Assembly (NCBI RefSeq): GCF_026341035.1
Contig: NZ_JAPEOQ010000001.1
Span: 2,790,001-2,854,000, forward strand
From: Streptomyces sp. NBC_01016
GTDB taxonomy: Bacteria; Actinomycetota; Actinomycetes; Streptomycetales; Streptomycetaceae
Length of the DNA stretch: 64,000 nucleotides
Direction of reading: 5' to 3'
Below, piece after piece: positions 24,140 through 32,203 of this stretch. The translations under genes and the position numbers were made by a program. Position 1 is the stretch's first letter; each line of letters opens with the position of its first letter. The notes under the pieces are model-generated. The model did no database searches. It worked only from the letters and a program-made list of their open reading frames with translations, and was not told the origin of the DNA.

Positions 24140-25309
24140 TCATCGCGCCGTCAGCGGTGCCGCCGAAAGTTCCGCGACGAGCCAGGTCAGCGGCCCGAAC
24201 ACGACCAGCAGGGCGCAGGCCCTGAGCGCCACCGCCCCGCGCAGCGCCGTGGCGGGCGCGCCGATCCGCAGCAGCGCCTGCGTCGTGTGCCGCCGCGCCT
24301 GGCGGGCCTCGAAGGACGCGGTCACCAGCGTCGCCACGGCGCAGCCCACGACCAGCACCGCGCCGAGCGTCGCCAGCGGCCCGACGCCGGCCGCCGACCC
24401 CTCGCGCTCGCCGTACACCGTGGCCGCCGCGTACGCCCCCGACGCCACCGCGCAGACCACGCCGAGCGGACGGCCGACGCGTCGCGCCTCCTCCTGGAGC
24501 ACCCGGCCCGCGAGCAGCCGCACCGCCGAGGGGCGTACGGACTGCAGCGCGCGCCCGCACAGATACGTGAGCCCGGGACCGGCGAGCGCCAGGCCGAGCG
24601 CGGTCAGCGTCCACCCGGCGAGCACGCCGGTGGGGCTGCCGGTGAGGCCGCCGGGCAGCCGGGAGCCCGCGGCGCCGCGCGCGCTCGCCGCGTACGTCTC
24701 CACGGCCAGGCCCGCGGCGAGCAGCGCGAAGCCCCACGGCAGTCCGGTCGGAGCGGCCGCCGGCTCATGGGGTTCCTCGGTGCCCCTGACGGGCCGGGCG
24801 AGCTGAGGGCGCAGCGCGAGGGCGCTCGCCGCGGACGCCGCGAGCGGCACCCAGGTCAGCAGGGTGAGCGTGGCGGCGAGCGGAAGGGGCCGGTCGGCGG
24901 CGAGCAGTCCGCTGGCCGCGCCGTCGAACGGAAGGCCGGAGAGGTCGCCCCGCAGATGCAGGAAGAACAGCAGCGCCAGCATCGAGCCGAGCGTGCAGGC
25001 GATCGCCGTGGAGATCGCGGCGAGCAGGGTGAGGCGGGCCGGGCCGAGGCCCACGGCGGACAGGCCGGCGCGCGGCTGCGTGCCGGGGTCGGAGCGGGCA
25101 ACGGCGACCGCGAAGTACACCGTCGCGGCGATCGGCAGCGCGCACCAGGCGAGGCGCAGCAGGGAGTTGGCCGCGGTCTCCGGGTGCCCGAGCGCGTGGC
25201 CGAGCGTGCACAGGAGCAGAAAGCCGGTGCCGGCCGATGCGGCGGCGACCAGGAGTCTGCGCAGCTGGACCAGGGGGTGCGCGCCGCGCGCTAGACGGAG
25301 AGCGAGCAC
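24140..25309 (-). CDS. FtsX-type ABC exporter permease
   Basis: A 389-residue membrane protein from the GTG at 25309, overlapping the ATPase stop by 19 bases. Eight or so hydrophobic segments are arranged in two halves, including LLVAAASAGTGFLLLCTLGH, LTLLAAISTAIACTLGSMLA, LGVVCAVASGAYAAATVYGE and TLGAVLVVGCAVATLVTASF. The layout fits FtsX/MacB-like permeases but lacks a clear periplasmic domain. It should pair with the preceding ATPase as an exporter. The exported substrate is unknown. Confidence 0.7.
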   Translation of the reverse strand: MLALRLARGAHPLVQLRRLLVAAASAGTGFLLLCTLGHALGHPETAANSLLRLAWCALPIAATVYFAVAVARSDPGTQPRAGLSAVGLGPARLTLLAAISTAIACTLGSMLALLFFLHLRGDLSGLPFDGAASGLLAADRPLPLAATLTLLTWVPLAASAASALALRPQLARPVRGTEEPHEPAAAPTGLPWGFALLAAGLAVETYAASARGAAGSRLPGGLTGSPTGVLAGWTLTALGLALAGPGLTYLCGRALQSVRPSAVRLLAGRVLQEEARRVGRPLGVVCAVASGAYAAATVYGEREGSAAGVGPLATLGAVLVVGCAVATLVTASFEARQARRHTTQALLRIGAPATALRGAVALRACALLVVFGPLTWLVAELSAAPLTAR

Positions 25310-26052
25310 GCGGCCCGGCCTTCCGCTTCGGGGGCCTTCTCGGGCAGCGGCACGGTGTGCACGCGGCGCCCGTCGAGCAGCGACTCCGTGCGGTCGGCGA
25401 GCGCGCCCACCGCGGAGTCGTGGGTGGCGAGGACGACCGTGATGTCGTGCGAGCGGGCCGCGGCGGTGAGGGTGCGCATGATGTGGGCGCTGTCGGCGCG
25501 GTGCAGGGTCGCGGTCGGCTCGTCGGCGAACACCACGTGCGGGGCGTGCGCGAGGGCGCGGGCGATGGAGACGCGCTGGCGCTCGGCCACGGACAGGGCG
25601 TGCGGGCGCTTGCGGGCGAGGCGGCCGACGTCGAGCCGGTCGAGCCACTCGTGGGCGGCGGTCTTGGCGGGGCGCCGGGGGGTGCCGCGCAGCATCAGCG
25701 GCAGGGCGGCGTTCTCCCACACATTCAGCTCGGGCACGAGGACCGGCTCGGGGTCGATCCAGCCGAACCGGTCGCGGCGCAGCCGCTCGCGGACCAGCGG
25801 GCCCATCGTGTGCACGGGCGTGCTGTTGAACCACACCTCGCCCTGCTGCGGCAGGAGCTGACCGGAGAGGCAGCGCAGCAGCGTCGTCTTCCCGCTGCCG
25901 CGCGGCCCGGTGACGGCGAGGATCTCGCCCTCGCGGACACCGAGCGAGACACCGGTGAGCGCGGGGGAGCCGCTGTCCGATCCGCTGTGCGCAAAGTGCA
26001 GGGCACGCGCCCACAGCACGTCGTTGTCCGGCGGGGCCACCATGACGTACAC
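25291..26052 (-). CDS. ABC transporter ATPase (LolD/MacB-like)
   Basis: A 253-residue ATPase. Walker A is GPRGSGKTTLL (about residues 52-62), Walker B is HVVFADEPTATLH and the switch His is in VVLATHDSAVGALADRTESL. The signature motif reads LSVAERQRVSIARAL, with VAE replacing the usual GGQ. It is probably first in a two-gene exporter operon with the FtsX-type permease. An in-frame ATG at 26043 is an alternative start. A hairpin TTCCCCC/GGGGGAA (26073-26090) lies just upstream and could be regulatory. Confidence 0.85.
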   Translation of the reverse strand: MYVMVAPPDNDVLWARALHFAHSGSDSGSPALTGVSLGVREGEILAVTGPRGSGKTTLLRCLSGQLLPQQGEVWFNSTPVHTMGPLVRERLRRDRFGWIDPEPVLVPELNVWENAALPLMLRGTPRRPAKTAAHEWLDRLDVGRLARKRPHALSVAERQRVSIARALAHAPHVVFADEPTATLHRADSAHIMRTLTAAARSHDITVVLATHDSAVGALADRTESLLDGRRVHTVPLPEKAPEAEGRAACSLSV

Positions 26053-26156
26053 CTCGGTTCTGATCAGTTGCCTTCCCCCTATCGGGGGAACGAAGGCGGG
26101 GCCGATCGGTCACTGGGCACCGTAAGGACGCGCGGACGCGGGCCGGAGAAGGGCAC

Positions 26157-26200
26157 GGCCCGGTTGCCTCCCATCTCACTCGGATGGGTGCAACCGGGCC
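26157..26200. terminator. Strong two-tier hairpin after aminotransferase gene
   Basis: GGCCCGGTTGC (26157-26167) pairs perfectly with 26190-26200, and an inner CCCATC/GATGGG stem (26170-26175 with 26183-26188) extends it. It lies downstream of the minus-strand aminotransferase stop at 26285 and upstream of the next minus-strand gene, so it insulates the two units. Confidence 0.8.
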
Positions 26201-26284
26201 GTTTATCAAGCCAGTTGGCGTTCCGTGGCCGCGCTGGCTCAGACCTTGGACCGGGCCGGGACCAGGTCCCGGCTCAGGCCTGGA

Positions 26285-27646
26285 TCAGATCTTCTCCCAG
26301 GCCTCCGTGAGGACCTGTCGGATGATCCCTTCGATCTCGTCGAAGGTGGACTGGTCGGAGACCAGCGGCGGGGAGAGCTGGATGACCGGGTCGCCACGGT
26401 CGTCGGCGCGGCAGTACAGGCCGTACTCGAAGAGCTTCTTCGACACGTAGCCGTACAGGATCCGCTCGGACTCCTCGTCCGTGAAGGTCTCCTTGGTGGC
26501 CTTGTCCTTCACGAGCTCGATGCCGTAGAAGAAGCCGTTGCCGCGGACGTCGCCGACGATCGGCAGGTCGTTCAGCTTCTGCAGCGTGTTGAGGAAGTTC
26601 GCCTCGTTGTCCAGCACGTGCTGGTTGAGGCCCTCGCGCTCGAAGATGTCCAGGTTCGCGAGACCCACGGCGGCGGAGACCGGGTGGCCACCGAACGTGT
26701 AGCCGTGCAGGAACGTGTTGTCGCCCTTGTAGAACGGCTCGGCGATCCGGTCGGAGACGATGGCCGCACCGATCGGGGAGTAGCCGGACGTCATGCCCTT
26801 GGCGCAGGTGATGATGTCCGGGATGTAGCCGAACTTGTCACAGGCGAACATCGTGCCGAGGCGGCCGAAGGCGCAGATGACCTCGTCGGAGACGAGCAGC
26901 ACGTCGTACTTGTCGCAGATCTCGCGCACGCGCTGGAAGTAGCCGGGCGGCGGCGGGAAGCAGCCACCGGCGTTCTGCACCGGCTCGAGGAAGACGGCCG
27001 CGACCGTCTCCGGGCCCTCGAACTGGATCTCCTGCTCGATCTGGTCGGCGGCCCAGCGGCCGAAGGCCTCCGGGTCGTCGCCGTGGATCGGGGCGCGGTA
27101 GATGTTCGTGTTCGGCACCTTGTGCGCGCCCGGGACGAGCGGCTCGAAGGGGGCCTTGAGGGCCGGCAGACCCGTGATGGACAGGGCGCCCTGCGGGGTG
27201 CCGTGGTAGGCGACCGCGCGCGAGATGACCTTGTACTTCGTGTGGTTGCCGTTGAGCTTGTGGTACTGCTTCGCCAGCTTCCACGCGGTCTCGACGGCCT
27301 CGCCGCCACCGGTGGTGAAGAAGACCTTGTTGAGGTCGCCCGGCGCGTAGTGGGCCAGGCGCTCGGCCAGCTCCACGGCCTTGGGGTGGGCGTACGACCA
27401 GATCGGGAAGAACGCCAGCTCGGCCGCCTGCTTGGCGGCGACCTCGGCGAGCTCCTGACGGCCGTGACCTGCCTGGACCACGAACAGGCCGGAGAGGCCG
27501 TCCAGGTACTTCTGGCCCTTGTCGTCGTAGATGTAGGTGCCCTCGCCACGCACGATGGTGGGAACGGGCGCGTTCTCGTACGACGACATGCGGGTGAAGT
27601 GCATCCACAGGTGGTCGTACGCGGTTCGGCTGAGGTCCTTGCTCAC
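26285..27646 (-). CDS. Class III PLP aminotransferase, polyamine catabolism
   Basis: A 453-residue class III aminotransferase that probably transfers the amino group of putrescine or a related diamine to pyruvate or 2-oxoglutarate. The PLP lysine lies in IITCAKGMTSGYSP, and LLVSDEVICAFGRLGTMFAC and FFTTGGGEAVETAWKLAKQY are further family motifs. The GTG at 27646 gives VSKDLSRTAYDHLWMHFTRM; longer forms extend into the AsnC gene. It is adjacent to an AsnC regulator and divergent from an aldehyde dehydrogenase, the expected next enzyme. Specificity is inferred. Confidence 0.85.
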   Translation of the reverse strand: MSKDLSRTAYDHLWMHFTRMSSYENAPVPTIVRGEGTYIYDDKGQKYLDGLSGLFVVQAGHGRQELAEVAAKQAAELAFFPIWSYAHPKAVELAERLAHYAPGDLNKVFFTTGGGEAVETAWKLAKQYHKLNGNHTKYKVISRAVAYHGTPQGALSITGLPALKAPFEPLVPGAHKVPNTNIYRAPIHGDDPEAFGRWAADQIEQEIQFEGPETVAAVFLEPVQNAGGCFPPPPGYFQRVREICDKYDVLLVSDEVICAFGRLGTMFACDKFGYIPDIITCAKGMTSGYSPIGAAIVSDRIAEPFYKGDNTFLHGYTFGGHPVSAAVGLANLDIFEREGLNQHVLDNEANFLNTLQKLNDLPIVGDVRGNGFFYGIELVKDKATKETFTDEESERILYGYVSKKLFEYGLYCRADDRGDPVIQLSPPLVSDQSTFDEIEGIIRQVLTEAWEKI

Positions 27647-27648
27647 GG

Positions 27649-28164
27649 CTATCGGGTTCCCCACATATAGGTCTGCTTCTTGAGCTTCAGGTAAACGAAG
27701 CTCTCGGTGGAGCGCACTCCGGGGAGGGCCCGGATGCGTCGGTTGATGACCTCCAGAAGGTGGTCGTCGTCCTCGCAGACGATCTCCACCATCAGGTCGA
27801 ACGAGCCCGCGGTCATCACGACGTACTCGCACTCCGGCATGTCGGTGAGCGCGTCCGCCACGGGATCCAGGTCGCCCTCGACGTTGATGCCGACCATCGC
27901 CTGCCGCCTGAAGCCCACGGTGAGCGGGTCGGTGACGGCGACGATCTGCATCACGCCCTGATCGAGGAGCTTCTGGACGCGCTGGCGCACGGCCGCCTCG
28001 GACAGGCCCACGGCCTTTCCTATGGCGGCGTACGGACGCCTGCCGTCCTCCTGAAGCTGTTCGATGATGGCGAGGGAGACGGAGTCGAGCGGCGGATTGC
28101 TGCCGTTCCTCGAACTGGGTCCCTTGGGGTCTGCGCTACGACTGGCCACGGCCTCACTGTGCAC
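27649..28164 (-). CDS. Lrp/AsnC family regulator of polyamine genes
   Basis: A 171-residue protein: an N-terminal helix-turn-helix (SLAIIEQLQEDGRRPYAAIG; GLSEAAVRQRVQKLLDQG) and a C-terminal RAM/AsnC ligand domain (PECEYVVMTAGSFDLMVEIV, then RIRALPGVRSTESFVYLKLK). It is encoded two bases upstream of the aminotransferase and divergent from the aldehyde dehydrogenase, so it probably controls both from the shared 166-base spacer. A palindrome there (28214-28226) is a candidate operator. Confidence 0.9.
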   Translation of the reverse strand: MHSEAVASRSADPKGPSSRNGSNPPLDSVSLAIIEQLQEDGRRPYAAIGKAVGLSEAAVRQRVQKLLDQGVMQIVAVTDPLTVGFRRQAMVGINVEGDLDPVADALTDMPECEYVVMTAGSFDLMVEIVCEDDDHLLEVINRRIRALPGVRSTESFVYLKLKKQTYMWGTR

Positions 28165-28213
28165 GAGGACTCATCCGTTTCGCAAGCCCGGATCGATGAA
28201 ATTCGTTGTTTGC

Positions 28214-28237
28214 GAGGTTCAACCTCACGGATTCCGT
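28214..28237. promoter_or_regulatory. Candidate AsnC operator in divergent spacer
   Basis: GAGGTT-C-AACCTC (28214-28226) is a perfect palindrome around a central C. ATTCCGT (28231-28237) follows immediately and recurs three times ahead of the second polyamine cluster (36434-36512). The position between the AsnC gene and its divergent neighbour favours autoregulation. Confidence 0.5.
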
Positions 28238-28330
28238 AGTTCAACAGGGGTAGGGGGTGTCGAAAACGTCGGTCCACCGTCTAGGGTGGGCGTCTCAATC
28301 TTTGGACAGCGAACAGTCAGGAGGCCGGCA

Positions 28331-29782
28331 GTGAGCACGAGTGAGCTGGGACGGCTGCGTAAGCTACGTAACTTTGTCGCCGGTGAGTTCAAGGACGCCG
28401 CCGACGGACGGACCACCGAGGTGGTCAACCCCGCCACGGGCGAGGCGTACGCGACCGCGCCGCTGTCCGGGCAGGCCGACGTCGACGCCGCGATGGCCGC
28501 CGCCGAGGCCGCGTTCCCGGCCTGGCGCGACCTGGTCCCGGGTGAGCGCCAGAAGTACCTCCTGAAGATCGCGGACGCGTTCGAGGAGCGCGCCGAGGAG
28601 CTCATCGCCGTCGAGTCGGAGAACTGTGGGAAGCCGCTCGGGCTCACCCGCAGCGAAGAGATCCCGATGATGCTCGACCAGATCCGCTTCTTCGCGGGCG
28701 CCGCGCGCATGCTCGAGGGGCGCTCCGGCGGCGAGTACATGGAGGGCCTGACCTCCTTCGTACGCCGGGAGCCGATCGGCGTCTGCGCGCAGGTCGCGCC
28801 GTGGAACTACCCGATGATGATGGGCGTGTGGAAGTTCGCGCCCGCACTCGCCGCGGGCAACACGGTCGTCCTCAAGCCGTCCGACACCACCCCGGCCTCC
28901 ACGGTCCTGATGGCCGAGATCATCGGCTCGATCGTGCCCAAGGGCGTCTTCAACGTGGTGTGCGGCGACCGCGACACCGGCCGCTCGATGGTCGAGCACA
29001 AGACCCCGGCGATGGCCTCCATCACCGGTTCCGTGCGCGCCGGCATGCAGGTCGCCGAGTCCGCCGCCAAGGACCTCAAGCGGGTCCACCTGGAGCTGGG
29101 CGGCAAGGCCCCGGTCGTCGTCTTCGAGGACGCCGACCTCGCGAAGGCCGCCGAGGGCATCGCCGAGGCCGGGTACTTCAACGCCGGCCAGGACTGCACC
29201 GCGGCCACCCGCGTTCTCGTTCACGAGTCGGTGCACGACGAGTTCGTCACCGCGCTCGCCAAGATCGCCGCCGAGACGAAGACCGGCGCGGCCGACGACG
29301 AGGACGTGCTGTACGGCCCGCTGAACAACGCCAACCAGCTGAAGCAGGTCACCGGCTTCATCGAGCGGCTCCCGGCGCACGCCAAGGTCGAGGCCGGCGG
29401 CCACCAGGTGGGCGAGAAGGGCTACTTCTACGCCCCGACCGTCGTCTCGGGCCTCAAGCAGGACGACGAGATCATCCAGAACGAGGTCTTCGGCCCGGTC
29501 ATCACCGTCCAGTCCTTCACGGACGAGGAGCAGGCGGTGTCCTACGCCAACGGCGTCGAGTACGCGCTGGCCTCCTCGGTCTGGACGAAGGACCACGGCC
29601 GCGCGATGCGGATGTCCAAGGTCCTCGACTTCGGCTGCGTGTGGATCAACACCCACATCCCGCTCGTCGCCGAGATGCCGCACGGCGGCTTCAAGAAGTC
29701 GGGCTACGGCAAGGACCTGTCGGCGTACGGCTTCGACGACTACACGCGGATCAAGCACGTGATGACGTCGCTGGACGCGTGA
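28331..29782 (+). CDS. Gamma-aminobutyraldehyde dehydrogenase
   Basis: A 483-residue NAD(P)-dependent aldehyde dehydrogenase. The catalytic Cys is in NAGQDCTAATRV, the general-base Glu in VHLELGGKAPVVVF and the coenzyme-binding segment is VAPWNYPMMMGVWKFAPALA. The N-terminal LRNFVAGEFKDAADGRTTEV is typical of the aminobutyraldehyde/betaine-aldehyde branch. The GTG at 28331 gives VSTSELGRL. It should oxidise the aldehyde made by the divergent aminotransferase to GABA. Its stop overlaps the next gene by four bases. Confidence 0.9.
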   Translation: MSTSELGRLRKLRNFVAGEFKDAADGRTTEVVNPATGEAYATAPLSGQADVDAAMAAAEAAFPAWRDLVPGERQKYLLKIADAFEERAEELIAVESENCGKPLGLTRSEEIPMMLDQIRFFAGAARMLEGRSGGEYMEGLTSFVRREPIGVCAQVAPWNYPMMMGVWKFAPALAAGNTVVLKPSDTTPASTVLMAEIIGSIVPKGVFNVVCGDRDTGRSMVEHKTPAMASITGSVRAGMQVAESAAKDLKRVHLELGGKAPVVVFEDADLAKAAEGIAEAGYFNAGQDCTAATRVLVHESVHDEFVTALAKIAAETKTGAADDEDVLYGPLNNANQLKQVTGFIERLPAHAKVEAGGHQVGEKGYFYAPTVVSGLKQDDEIIQNEVFGPVITVQSFTDEEQAVSYANGVEYALASSVWTKDHGRAMRMSKVLDFGCVWINTHIPLVAEMPHGGFKKSGYGKDLSAYGFDDYTRIKHVMTSLDA

Positions 29783-30291
29783 GCCTACGGGTGAAACTGC
29801 GGGTGGACCTCACCTACAGCGAGGTCGGCCCGACCCTGGCGGCAAGCGAACTGCCGCCGGGGTACGCTCACATGGACCGCCGTGTCCGGATCGGCTCGGG
29901 GCAGGAGTGCTTCGAGCGGGCCGGTGCGGCGGTCCTCGCGTGGGGCGCGCAGCGCGGGGCCGGGCTCCAGGTGACGCCGGACGGCGATGTCCGGGAGGGC
30001 GCGGACGTGGTGCTGCGGGCGCTGTTCCTGCGGATTCCCTGCCGGGTCGTACGGGTCGTGCGCGAACCGTCGTGCGTCGGATTCGCCTACGGGACGCTGC
30101 CGGGGCATCCGGAGTGCGGCGAGGAGGCGTTCCTCGTCGAGCGGGCGGCGGACGGGGCCGTGTGGTTCCGGATCCGGGCGTTCTCGCGGCCGGGGCGGTG
30201 GTACGCGCGGCTCGGCGGGCCGGTGGCGCGGGGCGTGCAGAAGTGGGTGACCGGTCGGTATCTGCGGGCCGTCGCGGACGCGGCCGGGTGA
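29779..30291 (+). CDS. DUF1990 domain protein
   Basis: A 170-residue DUF1990 protein. Recognisable parts are LTYSEVGPTLAASELPPGY, FERAGAAVLAWGAQRG, CRVVRVVREPSCVGFAYGTL-PGHPECGEE and the C-terminal FSRPGRWYARLGGPVARGVQ. The family has a START/SRPBCC-like fold with no settled function. The GTG start gives a GTGA overlap with the aldehyde dehydrogenase; a GTG at 29791 is another option. Coupling to an aldehyde dehydrogenase may be incidental. Confidence 0.8.
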   Translation: MSLRVKLRVDLTYSEVGPTLAASELPPGYAHMDRRVRIGSGQECFERAGAAVLAWGAQRGAGLQVTPDGDVREGADVVLRALFLRIPCRVVRVVREPSCVGFAYGTLPGHPECGEEAFLVERAADGAVWFRIRAFSRPGRWYARLGGPVARGVQKWVTGRYLRAVADAAG

Positions 30292-30393
30292 GCGGGTCGG
30301 GTGCGCGCGGATCGACAAGGTGTCGGCCCCGGACCCCGGCGCTCGACGCAGCGTCCATTGTGGCGTCAAGTCCCGGGGCGGGAGGCTGAGTTC

Positions 30394-31596
30394 GTGCGAG
30401 CGAACCCGATAACCCACCAGGTCAACCGTCGTTCCCTGCTGCGCGCCCTGGGCGGTGGTGCCGCGGCCGCGGCGGTCGGCGGCCTCGCCACCGGCTGCGG
30501 GGTGCCCGCCGCGTACGTCTCGCCGGGGGAGCGGGCAGGACACGACCTGTCCGCCGACGAGAAGCGGCTCACCTGGGCCAACTGGCCGCTCTACATCGAC
30601 GTCGACGACGACAACCCGTCGAAGCGGCCCACCCTCGACGCGTTCGAGAAGCGGACCGGGATCCAGGTCAAGTACACCGAAGAGATCAACGACAACGACG
30701 AGTTCTTCGGCAAGATCAGCCCGTCGCTGATGAACCACCAGAAGACCGACCGCGACCTCATCGTCATCTCCGACTGGATGTGCTCGCGCTTCGTGCGCCT
30801 CGGCTGGGTCCAGGAGATGGACCGGGCCCGGCAGCCCCACGTCACCAAGTACCTCGACCCGCTGCTGCGTTCGCCCGCCTTCGACCCGGGCCGCAAGTAC
30901 ACCGTGCCGTGGCAGTCCGGCATCACCGGCATCGCGTACGACAGGCGCAGGCTGGGCCGCGAGATCAAACACGTCTCCGACCTGTGGGCGGACGACCTCG
31001 CCGGGCGGGTCACCCTCCTCTCCGGCCTCGACGAGTCCTTCGCCCTCCTCATGCAGGGCAACGGCGTCGACATCACCAAGTGGACCGGCGCCGACTTCGA
31101 CAAGGTCTGCGACCAGGTCGAGAAGCTGGTGAAGGCGAAGCACATCCGCCGCTTCACCGGCAACGACTACATCAAGGACCTCTCCAGCGGCGACGTCCTC
31201 GCCTGCCAGGCGTACAGCGGCGACGTCATCCAGCTCCAGGCCGACAACCCGGACATCGAGTTCGTCGTGCCCGAGGAGGGCGCCGAGCTCTGGGCCGAGT
31301 CCCTGATGATCCCCGACCTCGCCGACCACAAGGCCAACGCCGAGCGCCTGGTCGACTACTACTACCAGCCGGAGGTCGCGGCGGAGCTCGCCGCGTGGGT
31401 CAACTACGTCTGCCCGGTCCCGGCGGCCCGCGACGTGCTCGCCTCCTCCAAGGACAAGGAGACCGCCGAACTCGCGGAGGACCCACTGATCTTCCCCGAC
31501 GACCGGATGCGCTCACGGCTCGCGATCGCCCGTGACATCAGGCCGGCGGAGCGGACCGAGTTCTCGAAGCGGTGGAACAGGATCGCGGGGCTGTGA
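30394..31596 (+). CDS. potD: Polyamine-binding lipoprotein PotD, orphan copy
   Basis: A 400-residue solute-binding lipoprotein. A twin-arginine motif (NRRSLLRAL) and lipobox (GLATGC, Cys near residue 35) predict Tat export and lipidation. The PotD body is clear: WANWPLYIDVDDDN, KYTEEINDNDEFFGKI, PWQSGITGIAYDRRRLGREI and RFTGNDYIKDLSSGDVLACQ. It resembles the PotD at 38268 in segment order. GTG start after GGGAGG. No permease or ATPase is adjacent, so it probably feeds the PotABC encoded at 39574-42475. Confidence 0.9.
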   Translation: MRANPITHQVNRRSLLRALGGGAAAAAVGGLATGCGVPAAYVSPGERAGHDLSADEKRLTWANWPLYIDVDDDNPSKRPTLDAFEKRTGIQVKYTEEINDNDEFFGKISPSLMNHQKTDRDLIVISDWMCSRFVRLGWVQEMDRARQPHVTKYLDPLLRSPAFDPGRKYTVPWQSGITGIAYDRRRLGREIKHVSDLWADDLAGRVTLLSGLDESFALLMQGNGVDITKWTGADFDKVCDQVEKLVKAKHIRRFTGNDYIKDLSSGDVLACQAYSGDVIQLQADNPDIEFVVPEEGAELWAESLMIPDLADHKANAERLVDYYYQPEVAAELAAWVNYVCPVPAARDVLASSKDKETAELAEDPLIFPDDRMRSRLAIARDIRPAERTEFSKRWNRIAGL

Positions 31597-31660
31597 GACG
31601 CGACGAGTGTCACAACGAGGCTTCCAAGAAGCCGAGTTGAGGCCGTCATAGGCTGTGGCC

Positions 31661-32203
31661 ATGACCGCTGATGACCAGTCGTCCGTCGGAGCCGCGGTGA
31701 CCCTGGGGCTCTTCGCCGCCTGGGCGCTGCACGACACCGAAGAGGTACTCACCGCTCCGCGCTGGATCCGGAAGAACGTGCCGGAGTTGCGTGAGCGGTG
31801 GCCGGGTGTGCCCGAGCGGGTGTGGCGGGGCATGGAGGGCGTCGACGAGCGGGAGTTCACGGCCGCCGTCGGTGTCATGGCCGGGATCGTCGGCGCGGGG
31901 GCCGTCGCCGGCTGGGCCAGTGGTGGCCGCAGCGCCACGTATCAGGCCATGCTGAACGGGTTCGGGGCGCACGGGCTGCTGCACATCGGCCAGGCCGTCG
32001 CCGTGCGCGGGTACACCCCGGGCGTCGCGACCTCGCCGTTGCTCGTCGTGCCGTTCGCCCTGTGGGCGCGGGGGCGGCTGAAGAAGGCCGGGGTGCTGCG
32101 GCCGGGCCGGGCCCGTGACGTCGTCGCCGGGGTCGCCTGGGCGGCCGTGGCGACGGCCGTGTCGCACGGGGTGGCGCACCGGTTGGTCAGGCCGCGTTCC
32201 TGA
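31661..32203 (+). CDS. HXXEE-domain membrane protein
   Basis: A 180-residue membrane protein. Near the N terminus, ALHDTEEVL supplies the HxxEE motif. Later GAHGLLHIGQAVAVRG supplies the conserved His pair. Four to five hydrophobic segments are visible, including VTLGLFAAWAL, FTAAVGVMAGIVGAGAVAGW and GVAWAAVATAVSHGVAH. The buried His/Glu residues suggest a metal-dependent membrane enzyme. It overlaps the convergent serine hydrolase gene by 17 bases. Function unknown. Confidence 0.75.
   Translation: MTADDQSSVGAAVTLGLFAAWALHDTEEVLTAPRWIRKNVPELRERWPGVPERVWRGMEGVDEREFTAAVGVMAGIVGAGAVAGWASGGRSATYQAMLNGFGAHGLLHIGQAVAVRGYTPGVATSPLLVVPFALWARGRLKKAGVLRPGRARDVVAGVAWAAVATAVSHGVAHRLVRPRS

Noticed and set aside
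23649..24737. A 362-residue version of the VOC protein
   Set aside because: The added N-terminal part is Gly/Arg/Ala shadow of the permease gene. A normal VOC domain begins at the ATG at 24062.
24140..26209. A single 689-residue fusion of ATPase and permease
   Set aside because: The upstream half is an Arg/Pro shadow of the ATPase read in another frame. The true ATPase has its own frame (25291-26052), and the permease fits a GTG at 25309.
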